A DNA stretch of 64,000 nt from Yeosuana aquiaggeris (GCF_044003965.1 NZ_JBAWKC010000002.1:558001-622000); one strand, 5' to 3'. Shown: positions 18,798-27,452, numbered from the stretch's first letter. Program-made: numbers and translations. Notes: a model not told the origin generated them from the sequence alone.

Positions 18798-19847
18798 ATG
18801 CATAATAAATACACATTAAATATCATTCCAGGCGATGGTATCGGAAAAGAAGTAGTTCCCGTTTCACTTAAAGTATTAGAAAAACTATCGGAAAAATTTG
18901 ACTTCCAACTCAAATTTAAATTTTTCGATTATTCCTGTGACTACTACCTGAAACATGGTGCCATGATGGACAAGGATGGGATGAAGAAACTTGCTGATTG
19001 CGATGCTATTTTATTAGGTGCGGTAGGGATGCCCAACGTTCCTGATCATATTTCGCTCTGGGGATTACTCATTCCTATTAGAAGAGCCTTTGATCAATAT
19101 GTAAACTTGCGGCCAGTAAAGTCTCTTAAGGGGATTAATGGTGTATTAAAAGAAAAGAAAAATATTGACTACTTAATAGTTAGAGAAAATTCTGAAGGAG
19201 AATACTCCGATTTAGGAGGGATCATATATCCGGATACGGAAAATGAAATGGTGATACAACATAGTGTATTTAGTAAAAAAGGAACGGAACGCATCGTAAA
19301 ATATGCATTTGAACTGGCACATCATCGAAAAAAAACACTAACAAGTGCTACAAAATCAAATGGGATTATTCATTCCATGATCTTTTGGGACAACATTTTT
19401 GAAAATATTTCGAAACAAAACCCTAAGGTAATCACCTCCAAATTCCACATTGATATACTTTGTGCACAAGTTGTAAAAAATCCCGATTGGTTTGATGTTA
19501 TTGTGGCATCTAACTTATTTGGTGATATTCTTTCAGATCTTGGGCCTGTATGTACGGGTGGTATGGGAATCGCCCCTAGCGCCAACCTAAACCCGGAAGG
19601 AAAATTTCCTAGTATGTTTGAGCCTGTGCATGGAAGTGCTCCAGATATATATGGCAAAAATATAGCGAACCCCATTGCCACCATTTGGTCTTGTGTGATG
19701 ATGTTGGAGTATTTGGGCGAAAAAGAAGCTGCAGCCCATTTATTTGCCTGCATAGAAAAAATAACAGAATCAACTAAAACCACGCCTGATCTTGGTGGAA
19801 GTTTAACAACAACTCAAGTAGGAGAATCCATTATTGAACTATTATAG
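18798..19847 (+). CDS. tartrate/D-malate dehydrogenase-type decarboxylating oxidoreductase (TtuC-like)
   Basis: A 349-residue cytoplasmic enzyme of the isocitrate/isopropylmalate dehydrogenase superfamily: NIIPGDGIGKEV at the N-terminus, LLGAVGMPNVPDHISLWG, NLRPVKSL, IVRENSEGEYS, and the NAD-site block MFEPVHGSAPDIYGKNIANP. The PDHISLWGLLIPIRRAFDQY segment and the VRENSEGEYS loop match tartrate dehydrogenase/D-malate dehydrogenases better than leucine-pathway LeuB, and no leu genes are near. It should oxidise and decarboxylate a 2-hydroxy- or dihydroxy-dicarboxylate with NAD+. It is the last gene of the operon and directly follows the dicarboxylate symporter, so import and oxidation are coupled. 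The precise substrate (tartrate, D-malate or a relative) is not settled by sequence. Confidence 0.82.
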   Translation: MHNKYTLNIIPGDGIGKEVVPVSLKVLEKLSEKFDFQLKFKFFDYSCDYYLKHGAMMDKDGMKKLADCDAILLGAVGMPNVPDHISLWGLLIPIRRAFDQYVNLRPVKSLKGINGVLKEKKNIDYLIVRENSEGEYSDLGGIIYPDTENEMVIQHSVFSKKGTERIVKYAFELAHHRKKTLTSATKSNGIIHSMIFWDNIFENISKQNPKVITSKFHIDILCAQVVKNPDWFDVIVASNLFGDILSDLGPVCTGGMGIAPSANLNPEGKFPSMFEPVHGSAPDIYGKNIANPIATIWSCVMMLEYLGEKEAAAHLFACIEKITESTKTTPDLGGSLTTTQVGESIIELL

Positions 19848-19987
19848 AAAGATACTAGTTATTTGTGTATGCGATAATATAGGTAGAAATTTTACACATG
19901 TTGAGCGAGAAACAACTGTTGATGAATCAAATGGTTCCAATTTGAATATTAAAAGATTCAACATTTTTTAAATCATTCTACAAAAAG

Positions 19988-20020
19988 AACCTTCAACCTT
20001 TTTAAGTTGGAGGTTTTTTT
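19988..20020 (+). terminator. rho-independent terminator of module 1 operon
   Basis: AACCTTCAAC (19988-19997) pairs with GTTGGAGGTT (20006-20015) with one G:T pair, followed by a run of T. A stem of nearly the same sequence lies at 27453-27480. Confidence 0.88.
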
Positions 20021-20138
20021 ATTTCTAACAAGCGACTTTTATTTTGATTTTTTTGAAGATTACTTCCTTTTAGAAACATCCTATCAATTATATAACATTC
20101 ATAAAAAATTATGTAATGCAAAAAGTTAGCTCTGCATC

Positions 20139-20146
20139 TACCTTTG
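20139..20146 (+). promoter_or_regulatory. Bacteroidota -7 promoter element TACCTTTG
   Basis: An exact TAnnTTTG match. Transcription would begin about seven bases downstream, beyond the ORF start at 20151, which favours the later starts of the downstream gene (20169, 20211 or 20214). Confidence 0.5.
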
Positions 20147-20210
20147 TCTCTTGATAAGAATATTTACTATGAGTAAAGTATTCAGATCAGTTAAAAATGA
20201 AAATATAATA

Positions 20211-20417
20211 ATGATGAACAACTCAATTAAAATGATATTCGTAGTAGCAGGTGCGTTGTTATTAGGATATGGAATATATACATTTATTGCCCCAGAGGCT
20301 GTTGTTAGTATAGGTTCTTTAGATGTTATTAAAACGCAAGATAACAAGAACTCTTATCTTATAATAGGCTTAGGTTTAGTCTTGCTTTTTGCAGGTCTTT
20401 TAGGAAAAAAAAAGTAA
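20211..20417 (+). CDS. small two-helix membrane protein (DUF3185-like)
   Basis: A 68-residue protein if the ATG ATG pair at 20211/20214 is used; the frame is open to 20151, but that start lies at or before the predicted transcription start. Two hydrophobic helices (IFVVAGALLLGYGIYTFI and LIIGLGLVLLFAGLL) flank a short segment VVSIGSLDVIKTQDNKNS, and the chain ends in GKKK. The layout resembles DUF3185 small inner-membrane proteins. No function is known to me. It stands alone between a terminator and a permease gene with its own promoter, which suggests independent, perhaps stress-linked, expression. Confidence 0.6.
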   Translation: MMNNSIKMIFVVAGALLLGYGIYTFIAPEAVVSIGSLDVIKTQDNKNSYLIIGLGLVLLFAGLLGKKK

Positions 20418-20626
20418 ATAAAATATTTAAACATACTACAAAAACTACACAAAGAAACATGTTAAAAAGAGGTATGATATTCATATTACAAGTGTATTCA
20501 TCATGTTGTCTAATGAGAAGTTATTATAGGTCATAACTAAATAATTTCAAATCCATAAAAAACACTCTGCCTGAAAACTGATTTAAATTCGAGTAATTAA
20601 TTTAGTTGGTTGGTTAGTGAATTACT

Positions 20627-21793
20627 ATGAAAGTTAGTAAGGCAGAATTTTTTCTCAAACAACCCGCTTCACCAATGAATACTAAAACTTTAAATTACAG
20701 TAATACTTTTGGTTTATTTTCGCTTATTGCTATCATTTTTCTATTATATATTTTAAAGCCGCTTTTGATGCCTCTTTTGTATGCCATCATATTGGCGATC
20801 ATGATATTTCCGATTCAAGATTTTTTAGAAAAAAAATGGAGATGCCATCGCTTATTGGCTTCTTTATGCTCCATAACCATCATTTTCAGCGTCATTGCCT
20901 TATTGGGGATCATAATTTTTTATCGACTTAATGCCTTGATCAATAACGGCGAAAACTATATTGCAAAATTAACCACCCTTTACTACAACTTTATAGAATT
21001 TACTTATGATACTTTGGGCATAAGCAGACGAAGTTCTTTATTCACAAAAGATTTGCGAATGGAAAGTTTATTAAAAGGGCATTTTGATAAAATTGGAGGG
21101 CTTATTTACCAGTCTGGTTTTTTGTTTAGCTATTTGGTTTTAATACCAATTTATCTGTTTTTCTTTTTATATTATAGACGATTTTTTAAAGCCTTTTGTT
21201 ATAAATTGTTCAGAAATAAACCAAAAGTGTTTTTAAACAGAATGATTAGAAAAGTCTATAACATTCAACAAAATTATTTACTGGGGCTTTTAAAAGTTAT
21301 CTTTATTGTAGGCACACTTAACACCATCGGGCTTTTAATATTAGGTATTACAAATCCCATTTTCTTTGGATTTCTGGCTGCTATTTTATTATTAATTCCT
21401 TACATAGGCATTATAATTGGCTCTCTAATTCCGGCCATCATTGCACTGGCTACTAAAGACAGTGCATGGTATGCTTTTGGGGTTATTGCCATATTTGGTT
21501 TTATACAATTTTTGGAGGGTAATTTTATCACACCAAAAATTACAGGATCTAAAGTGAGTATCAATTCTTTTATGTCTATTCTGTCACTGATCATCTTTTC
21601 AATGCTTTGGGGTATTGAAGGCATGATTGTGGCCTTGCCAATTACAGCTGCATTAAAAATTGTTTTTGATAATATACCGGGATATCACCCCTACGGATTT
21701 TTAATGGGGGAGCCAATTGATAAACACCTACAAAGTACCGTTAGAAATAGACTAAAGGCATGGAGAAAAATAAGAAAAATGAAACAAACATAG
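20627..21793 (+). CDS. AI-2E-family (UPF0118/PerM-like) permease
   Basis: A 388-residue inner-membrane protein with the family's pattern: paired N-terminal helices (LFSLIAIIFLLYILKPLLMP, LLYAIILAIMIFPIQDFL), a long amphipathic middle region, and C-terminal helices with IPYIGIIIGSLIPAIIAL and FLEGNFITPKITGSKVSINS. The family includes autoinducer-2 exporters and sodium/proton antiporters, so transported solute cannot be named. The ATG at 20675 (MNTKTLNYSNTFG) is an equally good start and would remove 16 residues that look non-native before the first helix. It is a single gene, followed by a regulator operon. Confidence 0.85.
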   Translation: MKVSKAEFFLKQPASPMNTKTLNYSNTFGLFSLIAIIFLLYILKPLLMPLLYAIILAIMIFPIQDFLEKKWRCHRLLASLCSITIIFSVIALLGIIIFYRLNALINNGENYIAKLTTLYYNFIEFTYDTLGISRRSSLFTKDLRMESLLKGHFDKIGGLIYQSGFLFSYLVLIPIYLFFFLYYRRFFKAFCYKLFRNKPKVFLNRMIRKVYNIQQNYLLGLLKVIFIVGTLNTIGLLILGITNPIFFGFLAAILLLIPYIGIIIGSLIPAIIALATKDSAWYAFGVIAIFGFIQFLEGNFITPKITGSKVSINSFMSILSLIIFSMLWGIEGMIVALPITAALKIVFDNIPGYHPYGFLMGEPIDKHLQSTVRNRLKAWRKIRKMKQT

Positions 21794-21901
21794 TTTTTAT
21801 GTGTTTATTTTGAACTGGTTTAATATTAAAGAAACGGCCATTTATAGCAAACCCTTCACTACCTTTACCTGTTAGCCTACTAATAAAAGTTAACCTGTTT
21901 T

Positions 21902-22468
21902 ATGAAATTATTTTTAAAATTCAATTTTAATACCGTTAGTAAAAAGGTAGTGGAGTCTAAGTTTAATGAACTTAACTTGGAATATAAAATTTTAGGTTTT
22001 GGTGAAGTTGAGCTCCTGAAAAAATTGACCCCAGAAGAATCTATGGCACTAAATAATTCATTAAATGACTATGGTATTGAAATAGTAGAAAGTCAGAAAG
22101 GTATTTTGGTTCAAAGAATTAAAGATGTCATAATAGATATGGTTTTTAATGAAGAGACCAATGTGAATGTTAAAAGTTCGGTCTATTTATCTGAAAAACT
22201 GGGACACAGTTACGGGTATCTTTCCAATTTATTTTCAGAAATTACGTATTCGTCCATTGAAAACTTTATTATCATTCAAAAAATAGAATATTCAAAACAG
22301 CTCCTTTTAAATACAGATCTGAATTTAACCGAAATTGCCTTTAGACTCAATTATTCAAGCGTAGCACATTTAAGTACACAGTTTAAAAATACAACAGGTA
22401 TTACCCCATCAGCTTTTCAACGGATTATTTTTAAAAGAAGAATAATTGCCCAACAAAAAAACGACTAG
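21902..22468 (+). CDS. AraC-family transcriptional regulator
   Basis: A 188-residue protein with a short N-terminal domain (residues 1-80; FGEVELLKKLTPEESMALNNSL, YGIEIVES) and a C-terminal AraC double HTH: VYLSEKLGHSYGYLSNLF as the first recognition helix region and LTEIAFRLNYSSVAHLSTQFK with TGITPSAFQ as the second. The small N-terminal domain is typical of flavobacterial AraC proteins next to two-component genes rather than the sugar-binding type. It stops 3 bp before the receiver-domain protein and forms a three-gene unit with it and the kinase. Its target may be the envelope-stress-like operon starting at 25029; that is inference. Confidence 0.87.
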   Translation: MKLFLKFNFNTVSKKVVESKFNELNLEYKILGFGEVELLKKLTPEESMALNNSLNDYGIEIVESQKGILVQRIKDVIIDMVFNEETNVNVKSSVYLSEKLGHSYGYLSNLFSEITYSSIENFIIIQKIEYSKQLLLNTDLNLTEIAFRLNYSSVAHLSTQFKNTTGITPSAFQRIIFKRRIIAQQKND

Positions 22469-22471
22469 TAT

Positions 22472-22918
22472 ATGCATACCGACTACATCCACATAATTCT
22501 TGCAGATGATGATGAAGATGATATCCTTTTTTTTACAGATGCATTTGATGAATTAAAGATCAACACAAAAGTCAACACCTTTAAAGACGGCGAAGAACTT
22601 ATGAATTATTTAAATACCGATAAAGCCGTTATGCCAAACGTCCTTTTTCTGGATTTAAATATGCCAAAAAAAACCGGACTGGAATGTTTAGCAGAAATTA
22701 AAGACAATGATAAAATGTCTGGAATAGCTATCGCTATTTATTCAACCTCAGCATCAGAAGAAGATATAGAAAAAACCTTTGTGCTAGGGGCCAATATTTA
22801 CATCAAAAAACCAGCGGACTTTAAAAAACTTAAAAAAGTACTTTCAGAAGTGGTGTCTATCAACTGGCAATATCATACTAACAGTTTGAACAAGGACAAC
22901 TTTTTATTGCGAGTCTAA
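22472..22918 (+). CDS. single-domain response regulator receiver
   Basis: A 148-residue receiver with no output domain: acidic cluster ADDDEDD at the N-terminus, phospho-acceptor Asp61 in LFLDLNMPKKTG, conserved Ser/Thr in IYSTSA, and Lys in YIKKPADF. The CheY-like form with KTGLECLAEIK is of the type that partners phytochrome-like or PAS histidine kinases. Its stop codon overlaps the kinase start in TAATG, so the two are translationally coupled. Without an output domain it may act by phosphorelay or protein contact, perhaps with the adjacent AraC protein. Confidence 0.92.
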   Translation: MHTDYIHIILADDDEDDILFFTDAFDELKINTKVNTFKDGEELMNYLNTDKAVMPNVLFLDLNMPKKTGLECLAEIKDNDKMSGIAIAIYSTSASEEDIEKTFVLGANIYIKKPADFKKLKKVLSEVVSINWQYHTNSLNKDNFLLRV

Positions 22919-24705
22919 TGGAAAAGAAATATTTGTTTGAATCAACATCATTTTTAAGAGTCATACTTTTATTGAGTTTGTTTGTCATTCTTTTAATAGG
23001 AGGCTTTACATACAGACACATTGCCAATTTGAAAGACTCTACAGAGGTAGTTGTTAAAACTTATAAAGTTAATGTTGAATTAGAGCATATAGTTTCTTAT
23101 TTAAGAGATGCAGAAAGCGGATATAGAAATTATATAGCAACAAAAGATACTTTATATTTAAAGCCTTATTTAAATGCAAGTGAAAAGGTTAACAGTTCTT
23201 TTTTAAAACTAAAAGGCCTGATCAAAGAAAATTCACAGCAACAGGAAAACTTAAAGGTTTTAAATATATTAACCGATAGCCTTTTCTCTAACTTTTATAA
23301 ATCGAATGTTTTTGTTAAAAATAATGAAACAAATACCGAAGCCTTTAGAACGCTTTATTTTAAAGAGAAAATAATAATTGATAGTATCAGACGTCAGTCT
23401 AATACTATGTTTGATTTAGAAAATAAACTACTTAATATCAGGCAAGAAAAATATCAGAGTGATTCACAATTTACACCCTTATTTTTTTATTCAGTTTTAT
23501 TGGTTACACTCATATTAATAATTATAGCCTACAATAAGATTAGTATTGACTTAAAACACATAAAAGCAAAAAACGACCAGTTATTAATCTTTAAAGAAGC
23601 TACAAATCAATCTGAAATTATTGGTAAACATGGTAACTGGATATGGCATATTGAGTCTAATATATTTGCTTATTCAGATAATCTTTATCGCCTTTTAGGA
23701 GAAGAACCGCAATCTTTTGAAGCTACTTTTGATAATTTTTTAAAATTTGTTCACCCTGAAGATATGGAAAAATTTTCTAAAGATTTAGATAAAATGATTA
23801 AGGTTGAAGAGTTGCCCATTACAAATTACAGGATTATTCAAAAAAACGGTTCAATAAAATATCTAAAAACTTATGCAAAATCTTTTTATAGTGTTAACGG
23901 ACAAAAAAGATTAATAGGAAACACCAGTGATGTTACTTATGAGATAGAAGGCATCTTAACACTTGAAGAACATAATTTAAAACTAGAACGAAATAACAAG
24001 GAGCTTTCCGCTTTTAACTATGCCGCCAGTCATGATTTGCAGGAACCTTTAAGGAAAATACAAACCTTTATTTCTAGGTTAGAAGAAAAGGAAGGTAATA
24101 AATTTTCAGATTCAGGACGTCAATATTTAGACCGTATTAAATCAGCAGCCACAAGGATGCGTTTATTAATAGATGATTTGCTTCAGTTTTCAAGAACTAA
24201 TAAGCCTGATAAAGAATTTATTAGTTCAGATTTAAATACTCTTTTTGAAAATGCCAAACAAGATATGGCTGAAATTATTTTAGAAAAAAAAGCACAAATT
24301 ACGGGTGATACCTTGCCAATAGCAACGGTAATTGTATTTCAGATACAGCAATTATTTTCAAATTTATTAAGTAATTCCTTAAAATACAGTCGAGAAGAAA
24401 CGGTGCCAATTATTAAAATAAACTATTCAAAAGTGAAAGCTGATGAGGAGCCTGATTTAATAAAAGCATCTAAAAGTTTATACCATAAAATTACTTTTAC
24501 AGATAATGGTATTGGTTTTGAACAGAAATATACAGATCAAATATTCCAATTATTTAGTAGACTTCATAATAAAAAAGAATATTCAGGTACAGGTGTTGGG
24601 CTTTCCATATGCAAAAAGATTGTTGATAATCATCAAGGATATATTTTTGCCAAAGGAGAAATCAATATTGGTGCTACATTTATTATTTATTTACCGGTTT
24701 CTTAG
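22918..24705 (+). CDS. CHASE3-PAS sensor histidine kinase
   Basis: A 595-residue membrane kinase. TM1 is at about 11-29. A CHASE3-like helical sensor follows (VELEHIVSYLRDAESGYRNYI), then TM2 at about 185-206, and a PAS/PAC domain at about 235-340 (GNWIWHIESNIFAYSDNLY, FVHPEDMEKF, YRIIQKNGSIKYLK). HisKA has His372 in ASHDLQEPLRKI, and the ATPase domain has the N box (FSNLLSNSLKYS), DNGIGFE, IFQLFSRLH and GTGVGLSICKKIV. The start overlaps the stop of the upstream receiver gene by one base. It should sense a periplasmic or redox/PAS signal and phosphorylate that receiver. Confidence 0.93.
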   Translation: MEKKYLFESTSFLRVILLLSLFVILLIGGFTYRHIANLKDSTEVVVKTYKVNVELEHIVSYLRDAESGYRNYIATKDTLYLKPYLNASEKVNSSFLKLKGLIKENSQQQENLKVLNILTDSLFSNFYKSNVFVKNNETNTEAFRTLYFKEKIIIDSIRRQSNTMFDLENKLLNIRQEKYQSDSQFTPLFFYSVLLVTLILIIIAYNKISIDLKHIKAKNDQLLIFKEATNQSEIIGKHGNWIWHIESNIFAYSDNLYRLLGEEPQSFEATFDNFLKFVHPEDMEKFSKDLDKMIKVEELPITNYRIIQKNGSIKYLKTYAKSFYSVNGQKRLIGNTSDVTYEIEGILTLEEHNLKLERNNKELSAFNYAASHDLQEPLRKIQTFISRLEEKEGNKFSDSGRQYLDRIKSAATRMRLLIDDLLQFSRTNKPDKEFISSDLNTLFENAKQDMAEIILEKKAQITGDTLPIATVIVFQIQQLFSNLLSNSLKYSREETVPIIKINYSKVKADEEPDLIKASKSLYHKITFTDNGIGFEQKYTDQIFQLFSRLHNKKEYSGTGVGLSICKKIVDNHQGYIFAKGEINIGATFIIYLPVS

Positions 24706-25028
24706 TCTATAAACAAAACCGCATTACAAATTAATCATTTTATTTTTTAAGATTCAGGACAAGAAATTGGAATCTTACAATGATAATCTGAAATACTGTA
24801 ACATAAAACACTTCCTTCTACCTCACCTTTGTAGTCATCTTATAGACAGATATAGTATTACAGAATCATGAACAAATCAATTTTTGCATCTGAAACATTA
24901 GCATCAAACCAATTTATAAGAAGCACAAATGGCAGAAAAATCATTTGGAACAACTAAAGTGTTAATATCCAATAGAGTTGAAACCATAACAACATCAAAA
25001 TAAATAGGAACCTTTAAAACATAACAAA
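24706..25028. other. intergenic region of 323 bp with possible 29-codon ORF
   Basis: It separates the kinase gene from the envelope-stress-like operon. A 29-codon ORF from ATG 24868 to TAA 24957 (MNKSIFASETL...WNN) is the only reading frame of note; it has no recognisable family and may be a leader ORF or chance. A TTTG-containing promoter-like stretch CACCTTTGTAG lies at about 24824-24834. Confidence 0.4.
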
Positions 25029-25181
25029 ATGAGAAGCTTATTATACATCGTCGCAGTAGTACTTGTAATTGGTTGGGCATTAGGATTTTTTGTCTACAGT
25101 TCAAGTGGAATCATTCACATATTATTAGTTCTGGCTGTTATAGCTATACTTTTAAGATTAATAGGTGGCAAAAGAATTTAG
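25029..25181 (+). CDS. lmo0937-type small membrane protein
   Basis: A 50-codon gene with two hydrophobic helices: MRSLLYIVAVVLVIGWALGF and a second one ending LRLIGGKRI. The W-ALGFFVYSSSGIIH turn and short basic end match the lmo0937/DUF5670 family of tiny inner-membrane proteins often found with YtxH genes in stress-inducible operons. It leads a six-gene + strand cluster, with YtxH 43 bp downstream. No biochemical function is known. Confidence 0.75.
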   Translation: MRSLLYIVAVVLVIGWALGFFVYSSSGIIHILLVLAVIAILLRLIGGKRI

Positions 25182-25224
25182 GTTCATAAAGAATAAAGAA
25201 AACATTTAATAAAATTTAAAAAAG

Positions 25225-25488
25225 ATGAAATCAAATAATGCCATATTAGGATTAGTCGCAGGCTTAGCCTTAGGCGCCACATTAGGAGTATTATTAGCTC
25301 CTGACAAGGGAGAAAAAACCAGAAAGAAAATAGGATCAAAAACCAAAAAAGTAAAAGATAATTTAAAAGAAAGTTTTGATGATTTTCTTGATACGGTTTC
25401 AGAAAAATACGGATCAATAAAGCATAATGGGGAAGAATTGCTAAATAAGGAAAAGGAAGAATTAAAAGAGAAAATGAAAAAGGCCTAA
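25225..25488 (+). CDS. YtxH-domain protein
   Basis: An 87-residue protein: one N-terminal glycine-rich helix (AILGLVAGLALGATLGVLLAPDKG) with the YtxH signature G-x-LLAP-x-GEKTRKK, followed by a highly charged Lys/Glu helix to the C-terminus. YtxH proteins are general-stress and envelope-associated in other bacteria. It sits between the lmo0937-like protein and a holin-like membrane protein in a closely spaced operon. Confidence 0.88.
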   Translation: MKSNNAILGLVAGLALGATLGVLLAPDKGEKTRKKIGSKTKKVKDNLKESFDDFLDTVSEKYGSIKHNGEELLNKEKEELKEKMKKA

Positions 25489-25499
25489 TTATTAAATAA

Positions 25500-25892
25500 A
25501 TGGAAACCGCTGCAAAACATATTGAATTGCTTTATGATAAAGTTAAAGTATATACTGAAACTAGTTTTGAGCTGTATAAATTGAATGTTATAGACATTAC
25601 GGCTGATGTTGTATCGTCTTTAGTATCAAGAATATCTATAGTTTTAGTGTTTTCATTATTCACTCTCTTTGTAAACATTGCCATTAGTTTATTGATTGGC
25701 AATTTAATGGGGAGTCATTATCTGGGGTTTTTAATAGTCTCTGGGTTCTATTTAATTATTGCCATTCTTATTTATTTTTTCAGTAACAAATTTATCAAAA
25801 CACCCATTACAAATTTGGTGATTGCAAAATTGTTAAAATCCAGAAAAAAGGAAAACATTGAATCTGAGTTTGGTCAAGATGAGAAATTATAG
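25500..25892 (+). CDS. putative actinobacterial-holin-X/phage-holin-3-6-like membrane protein
   Basis: A 130-residue protein: an amphipathic N-terminal helix (IELLYDKVKVYTETSFELYKLN), two strong membrane helices (about 45-72 and 76-98), and a charged tail. The arrangement fits the Phage_holin_3_6 (PF07332-type) family, which despite its name is usually a chromosomal membrane protein beside YtxH. There is no lysis gene nearby, so a phage role is unlikely. The next gene's ATG at 25879 overlaps its end by 14 bases. Confidence 0.65.
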   Translation: METAAKHIELLYDKVKVYTETSFELYKLNVIDITADVVSSLVSRISIVLVFSLFTLFVNIAISLLIGNLMGSHYLGFLIVSGFYLIIAILIYFFSNKFIKTPITNLVIAKLLKSRKKENIESEFGQDEKL

Positions 25893-26211
25893 AAATCAAA
25901 ACCAAATTCTGGAAAATAAAATTATATATCTGGAGAGTAAAAGACATGAGAGCCTTAAAGTACTTTCAATACAACTTGAAACTACCTATCAAGAATTAAG
26001 ACCTTCAAGATTATTAACAAGAGCCTTGATGGATATTAAAGAAGCGCCAGAAGTTAAAGGTAATTTATTTGAATCGCTCATAAGCTTATCTGGTGGCTAC
26101 CTGTCAAAAAAACTCTTTGTAGGTAAATCAAAATCAATTATTAAACAGGTATTGGGATTCACAATACAATATTTTACAATGAAAATAATTTCCAAAAATA
26201 TTAAACATTAA
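25879..26211 (+). CDS. hypothetical protein of stress-like operon
   Basis: The ATG at 25879 overlaps the preceding stop by 14 bases; a TTG at 25858 is possible but less likely. The 110-residue product has an N-terminal charged helix (YRNQNQILENKIIYLESKR), a middle PSRLLTRALMDIKEAPEVKGN, and a moderately hydrophobic C-terminus (IIKQVLGFTIQYFTMKII). I recognise no domain. Coupled translation with the holin-like gene suggests both act together at the membrane. Confidence 0.6.
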   Translation: MRNYRNQNQILENKIIYLESKRHESLKVLSIQLETTYQELRPSRLLTRALMDIKEAPEVKGNLFESLISLSGGYLSKKLFVGKSKSIIKQVLGFTIQYFTMKIISKNIKH

Positions 26212-26216
26212 AAATT

Positions 26217-26876
26217 ATGAAAACAATAAAATTTACAATCGCCTTATGTGCATTAGGCTTAGTATTTACATCGTGTAAAGATAAAAAGACACAGATTGCA
26301 GCAGTAAGCACTGAAGCGTATTCAAACTATGTCGATTCCATATCTAATTTAGATCTTGCTGAGGCCAAATCCAATTGGAACAACATTGAAAATGGGTATA
26401 GCACCTATAAATTTACAGCAAACGAAAACTTAAAAGAGCTTAAGGACAATGAAACCTTAAAAAATGAGGTAGAGAACTCAACATTAAAATTTGAAGAATA
26501 CAAAACACAGTTAGCTGAAAAGGAATATCAAGATATACTAGTTCAAAAAAACAACTTTAGAATATCTCTTTTAGGACAAAACTATGCTAATGATGACATG
26601 AAGTTTGAGTGGATTAACAAAGACAACATATTAAGTGTCTATCAAAATTTTGTAGATACGGTTGAGGCTAATAAAGACAATTACTCCAGAGAAGATTGGG
26701 ATGAAATTAAATTATTATATGAAGCCATTGATACCAGAAAAAACACGGTTGAAAATGAGGGGCTAACAAGCGCTGACAATCATAAAATTGCTGGTTTAAA
26801 ATTAAAATTTGCACCTATGTACACATTTAATAGAATGGGAGCGAAATCAGAAGAAAATGCAAACGCAAAAATTTAA
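26217..26876 (+). CDS. hypothetical helical lipoprotein
   Basis: A 219-residue lipoprotein (LGLVFTSCKDK lipobox, Cys about residue 18). The mature part is predicted almost wholly helical and acidic (LDLAEAKSNWNNIENGYS, NYSREDWDEIKLLYEAIDTR). The second half repeats the spacing of the first, hinting at two similar helical units. No family is recognised. It follows the hypothetical gene by 5 bp and precedes the outer-membrane protein by 17 bp; an envelope-stress role is inference from the operon. Confidence 0.65.
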   Translation: MKTIKFTIALCALGLVFTSCKDKKTQIAAVSTEAYSNYVDSISNLDLAEAKSNWNNIENGYSTYKFTANENLKELKDNETLKNEVENSTLKFEEYKTQLAEKEYQDILVQKNNFRISLLGQNYANDDMKFEWINKDNILSVYQNFVDTVEANKDNYSREDWDEIKLLYEAIDTRKNTVENEGLTSADNHKIAGLKLKFAPMYTFNRMGAKSEENANAKI

Positions 26877-26893
26877 TATAATTAACTTTAACA

Positions 26894-27406
26894 ATGAATA
26901 ACATGAAAAAAACAATAATGGCAACCGTAATATTATTAGTGGCTGGTTTAACAATGAACGCTCAAGATATTTCAAAAAATGCCTTGGGATTACGTTTAGG
27001 AGACAGTGGTGGCTTCGGAACTGAAATCTCTTACCAAAGAGCTTTGGGAAACAGCACTAGACTTGAACTAGATTTAGGTTGGAGAAACAGAAAAGACTTC
27101 AATAATAACGGTTATGATGATGATGCTATCAAGTTAGCGGCTTTATACCAATGGGTAATGAACATCGACGGTGGTTTCAACTGGTATGTTGGTGTAGGTG
27201 GTGGATTAGGTACTTATGGTTATGATTATAACAATGATCATTATAACGATACATTTGCATTTGCTGCAGGAGACATAGGTATTGAGTATAATTTTCCAAT
27301 TCCATTATTAATCTCTTTAGATTTTAGACCTGAATTTGGTGGGAATGGTTATTACAAAAACAATTATGGTTCTGATATTGCATTGGGATTAAGATATCAG
27401 TTTTAA
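26894..27406 (+). CDS. outer-membrane beta-barrel protein
   Basis: A 170-residue protein with a signal peptide (to MNAQ, about residue 24) and alternating strands rich in Gly, Tyr and Phe (ISYQRALGNSTRLELDLGWR, NWYVGVGGGLGTYGYDY, ALGLRYQF at the end). The C-terminal aromatic residue and eight or so predicted strands fit a small OmpA/OmpW-type barrel. It ends the stress-like operon and is followed by a terminator. Confidence 0.8.
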   Translation: MNNMKKTIMATVILLVAGLTMNAQDISKNALGLRLGDSGGFGTEISYQRALGNSTRLELDLGWRNRKDFNNNGYDDDAIKLAALYQWVMNIDGGFNWYVGVGGGLGTYGYDYNNDHYNDTFAFAAGDIGIEYNFPIPLLISLDFRPEFGGNGYYKNNYGSDIALGLRYQF

Positions 27407-27452
27407 AAGGTAACTAAACTTATATTAATAGGTCAGTACACGTTACAATTAG

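Larger units (their letters stand above)
19848..20210. other. intergenic region of 363 bp
   Basis: It holds the terminator of the module 1 operon (19988-20020) and a TAnnTTTG promoter element for the following small membrane protein (20139-20146). Nothing else is supported; the short ORF starts between 20151 and 20210 are alternative starts of the same downstream gene. Confidence 0.7.

Noticed and set aside
18798..19847. leuB (3-isopropylmalate dehydrogenase)
   Set aside because: PDHISLWG and the NSEGEYS loop fit tartrate/D-malate dehydrogenases better, and no other leu genes are present.
25500..25892. Phage remnant suggested by the holin-like protein
   Set aside because: No lysin, structural, integrase or other phage gene is near; the family is usually chromosomal beside YtxH genes.
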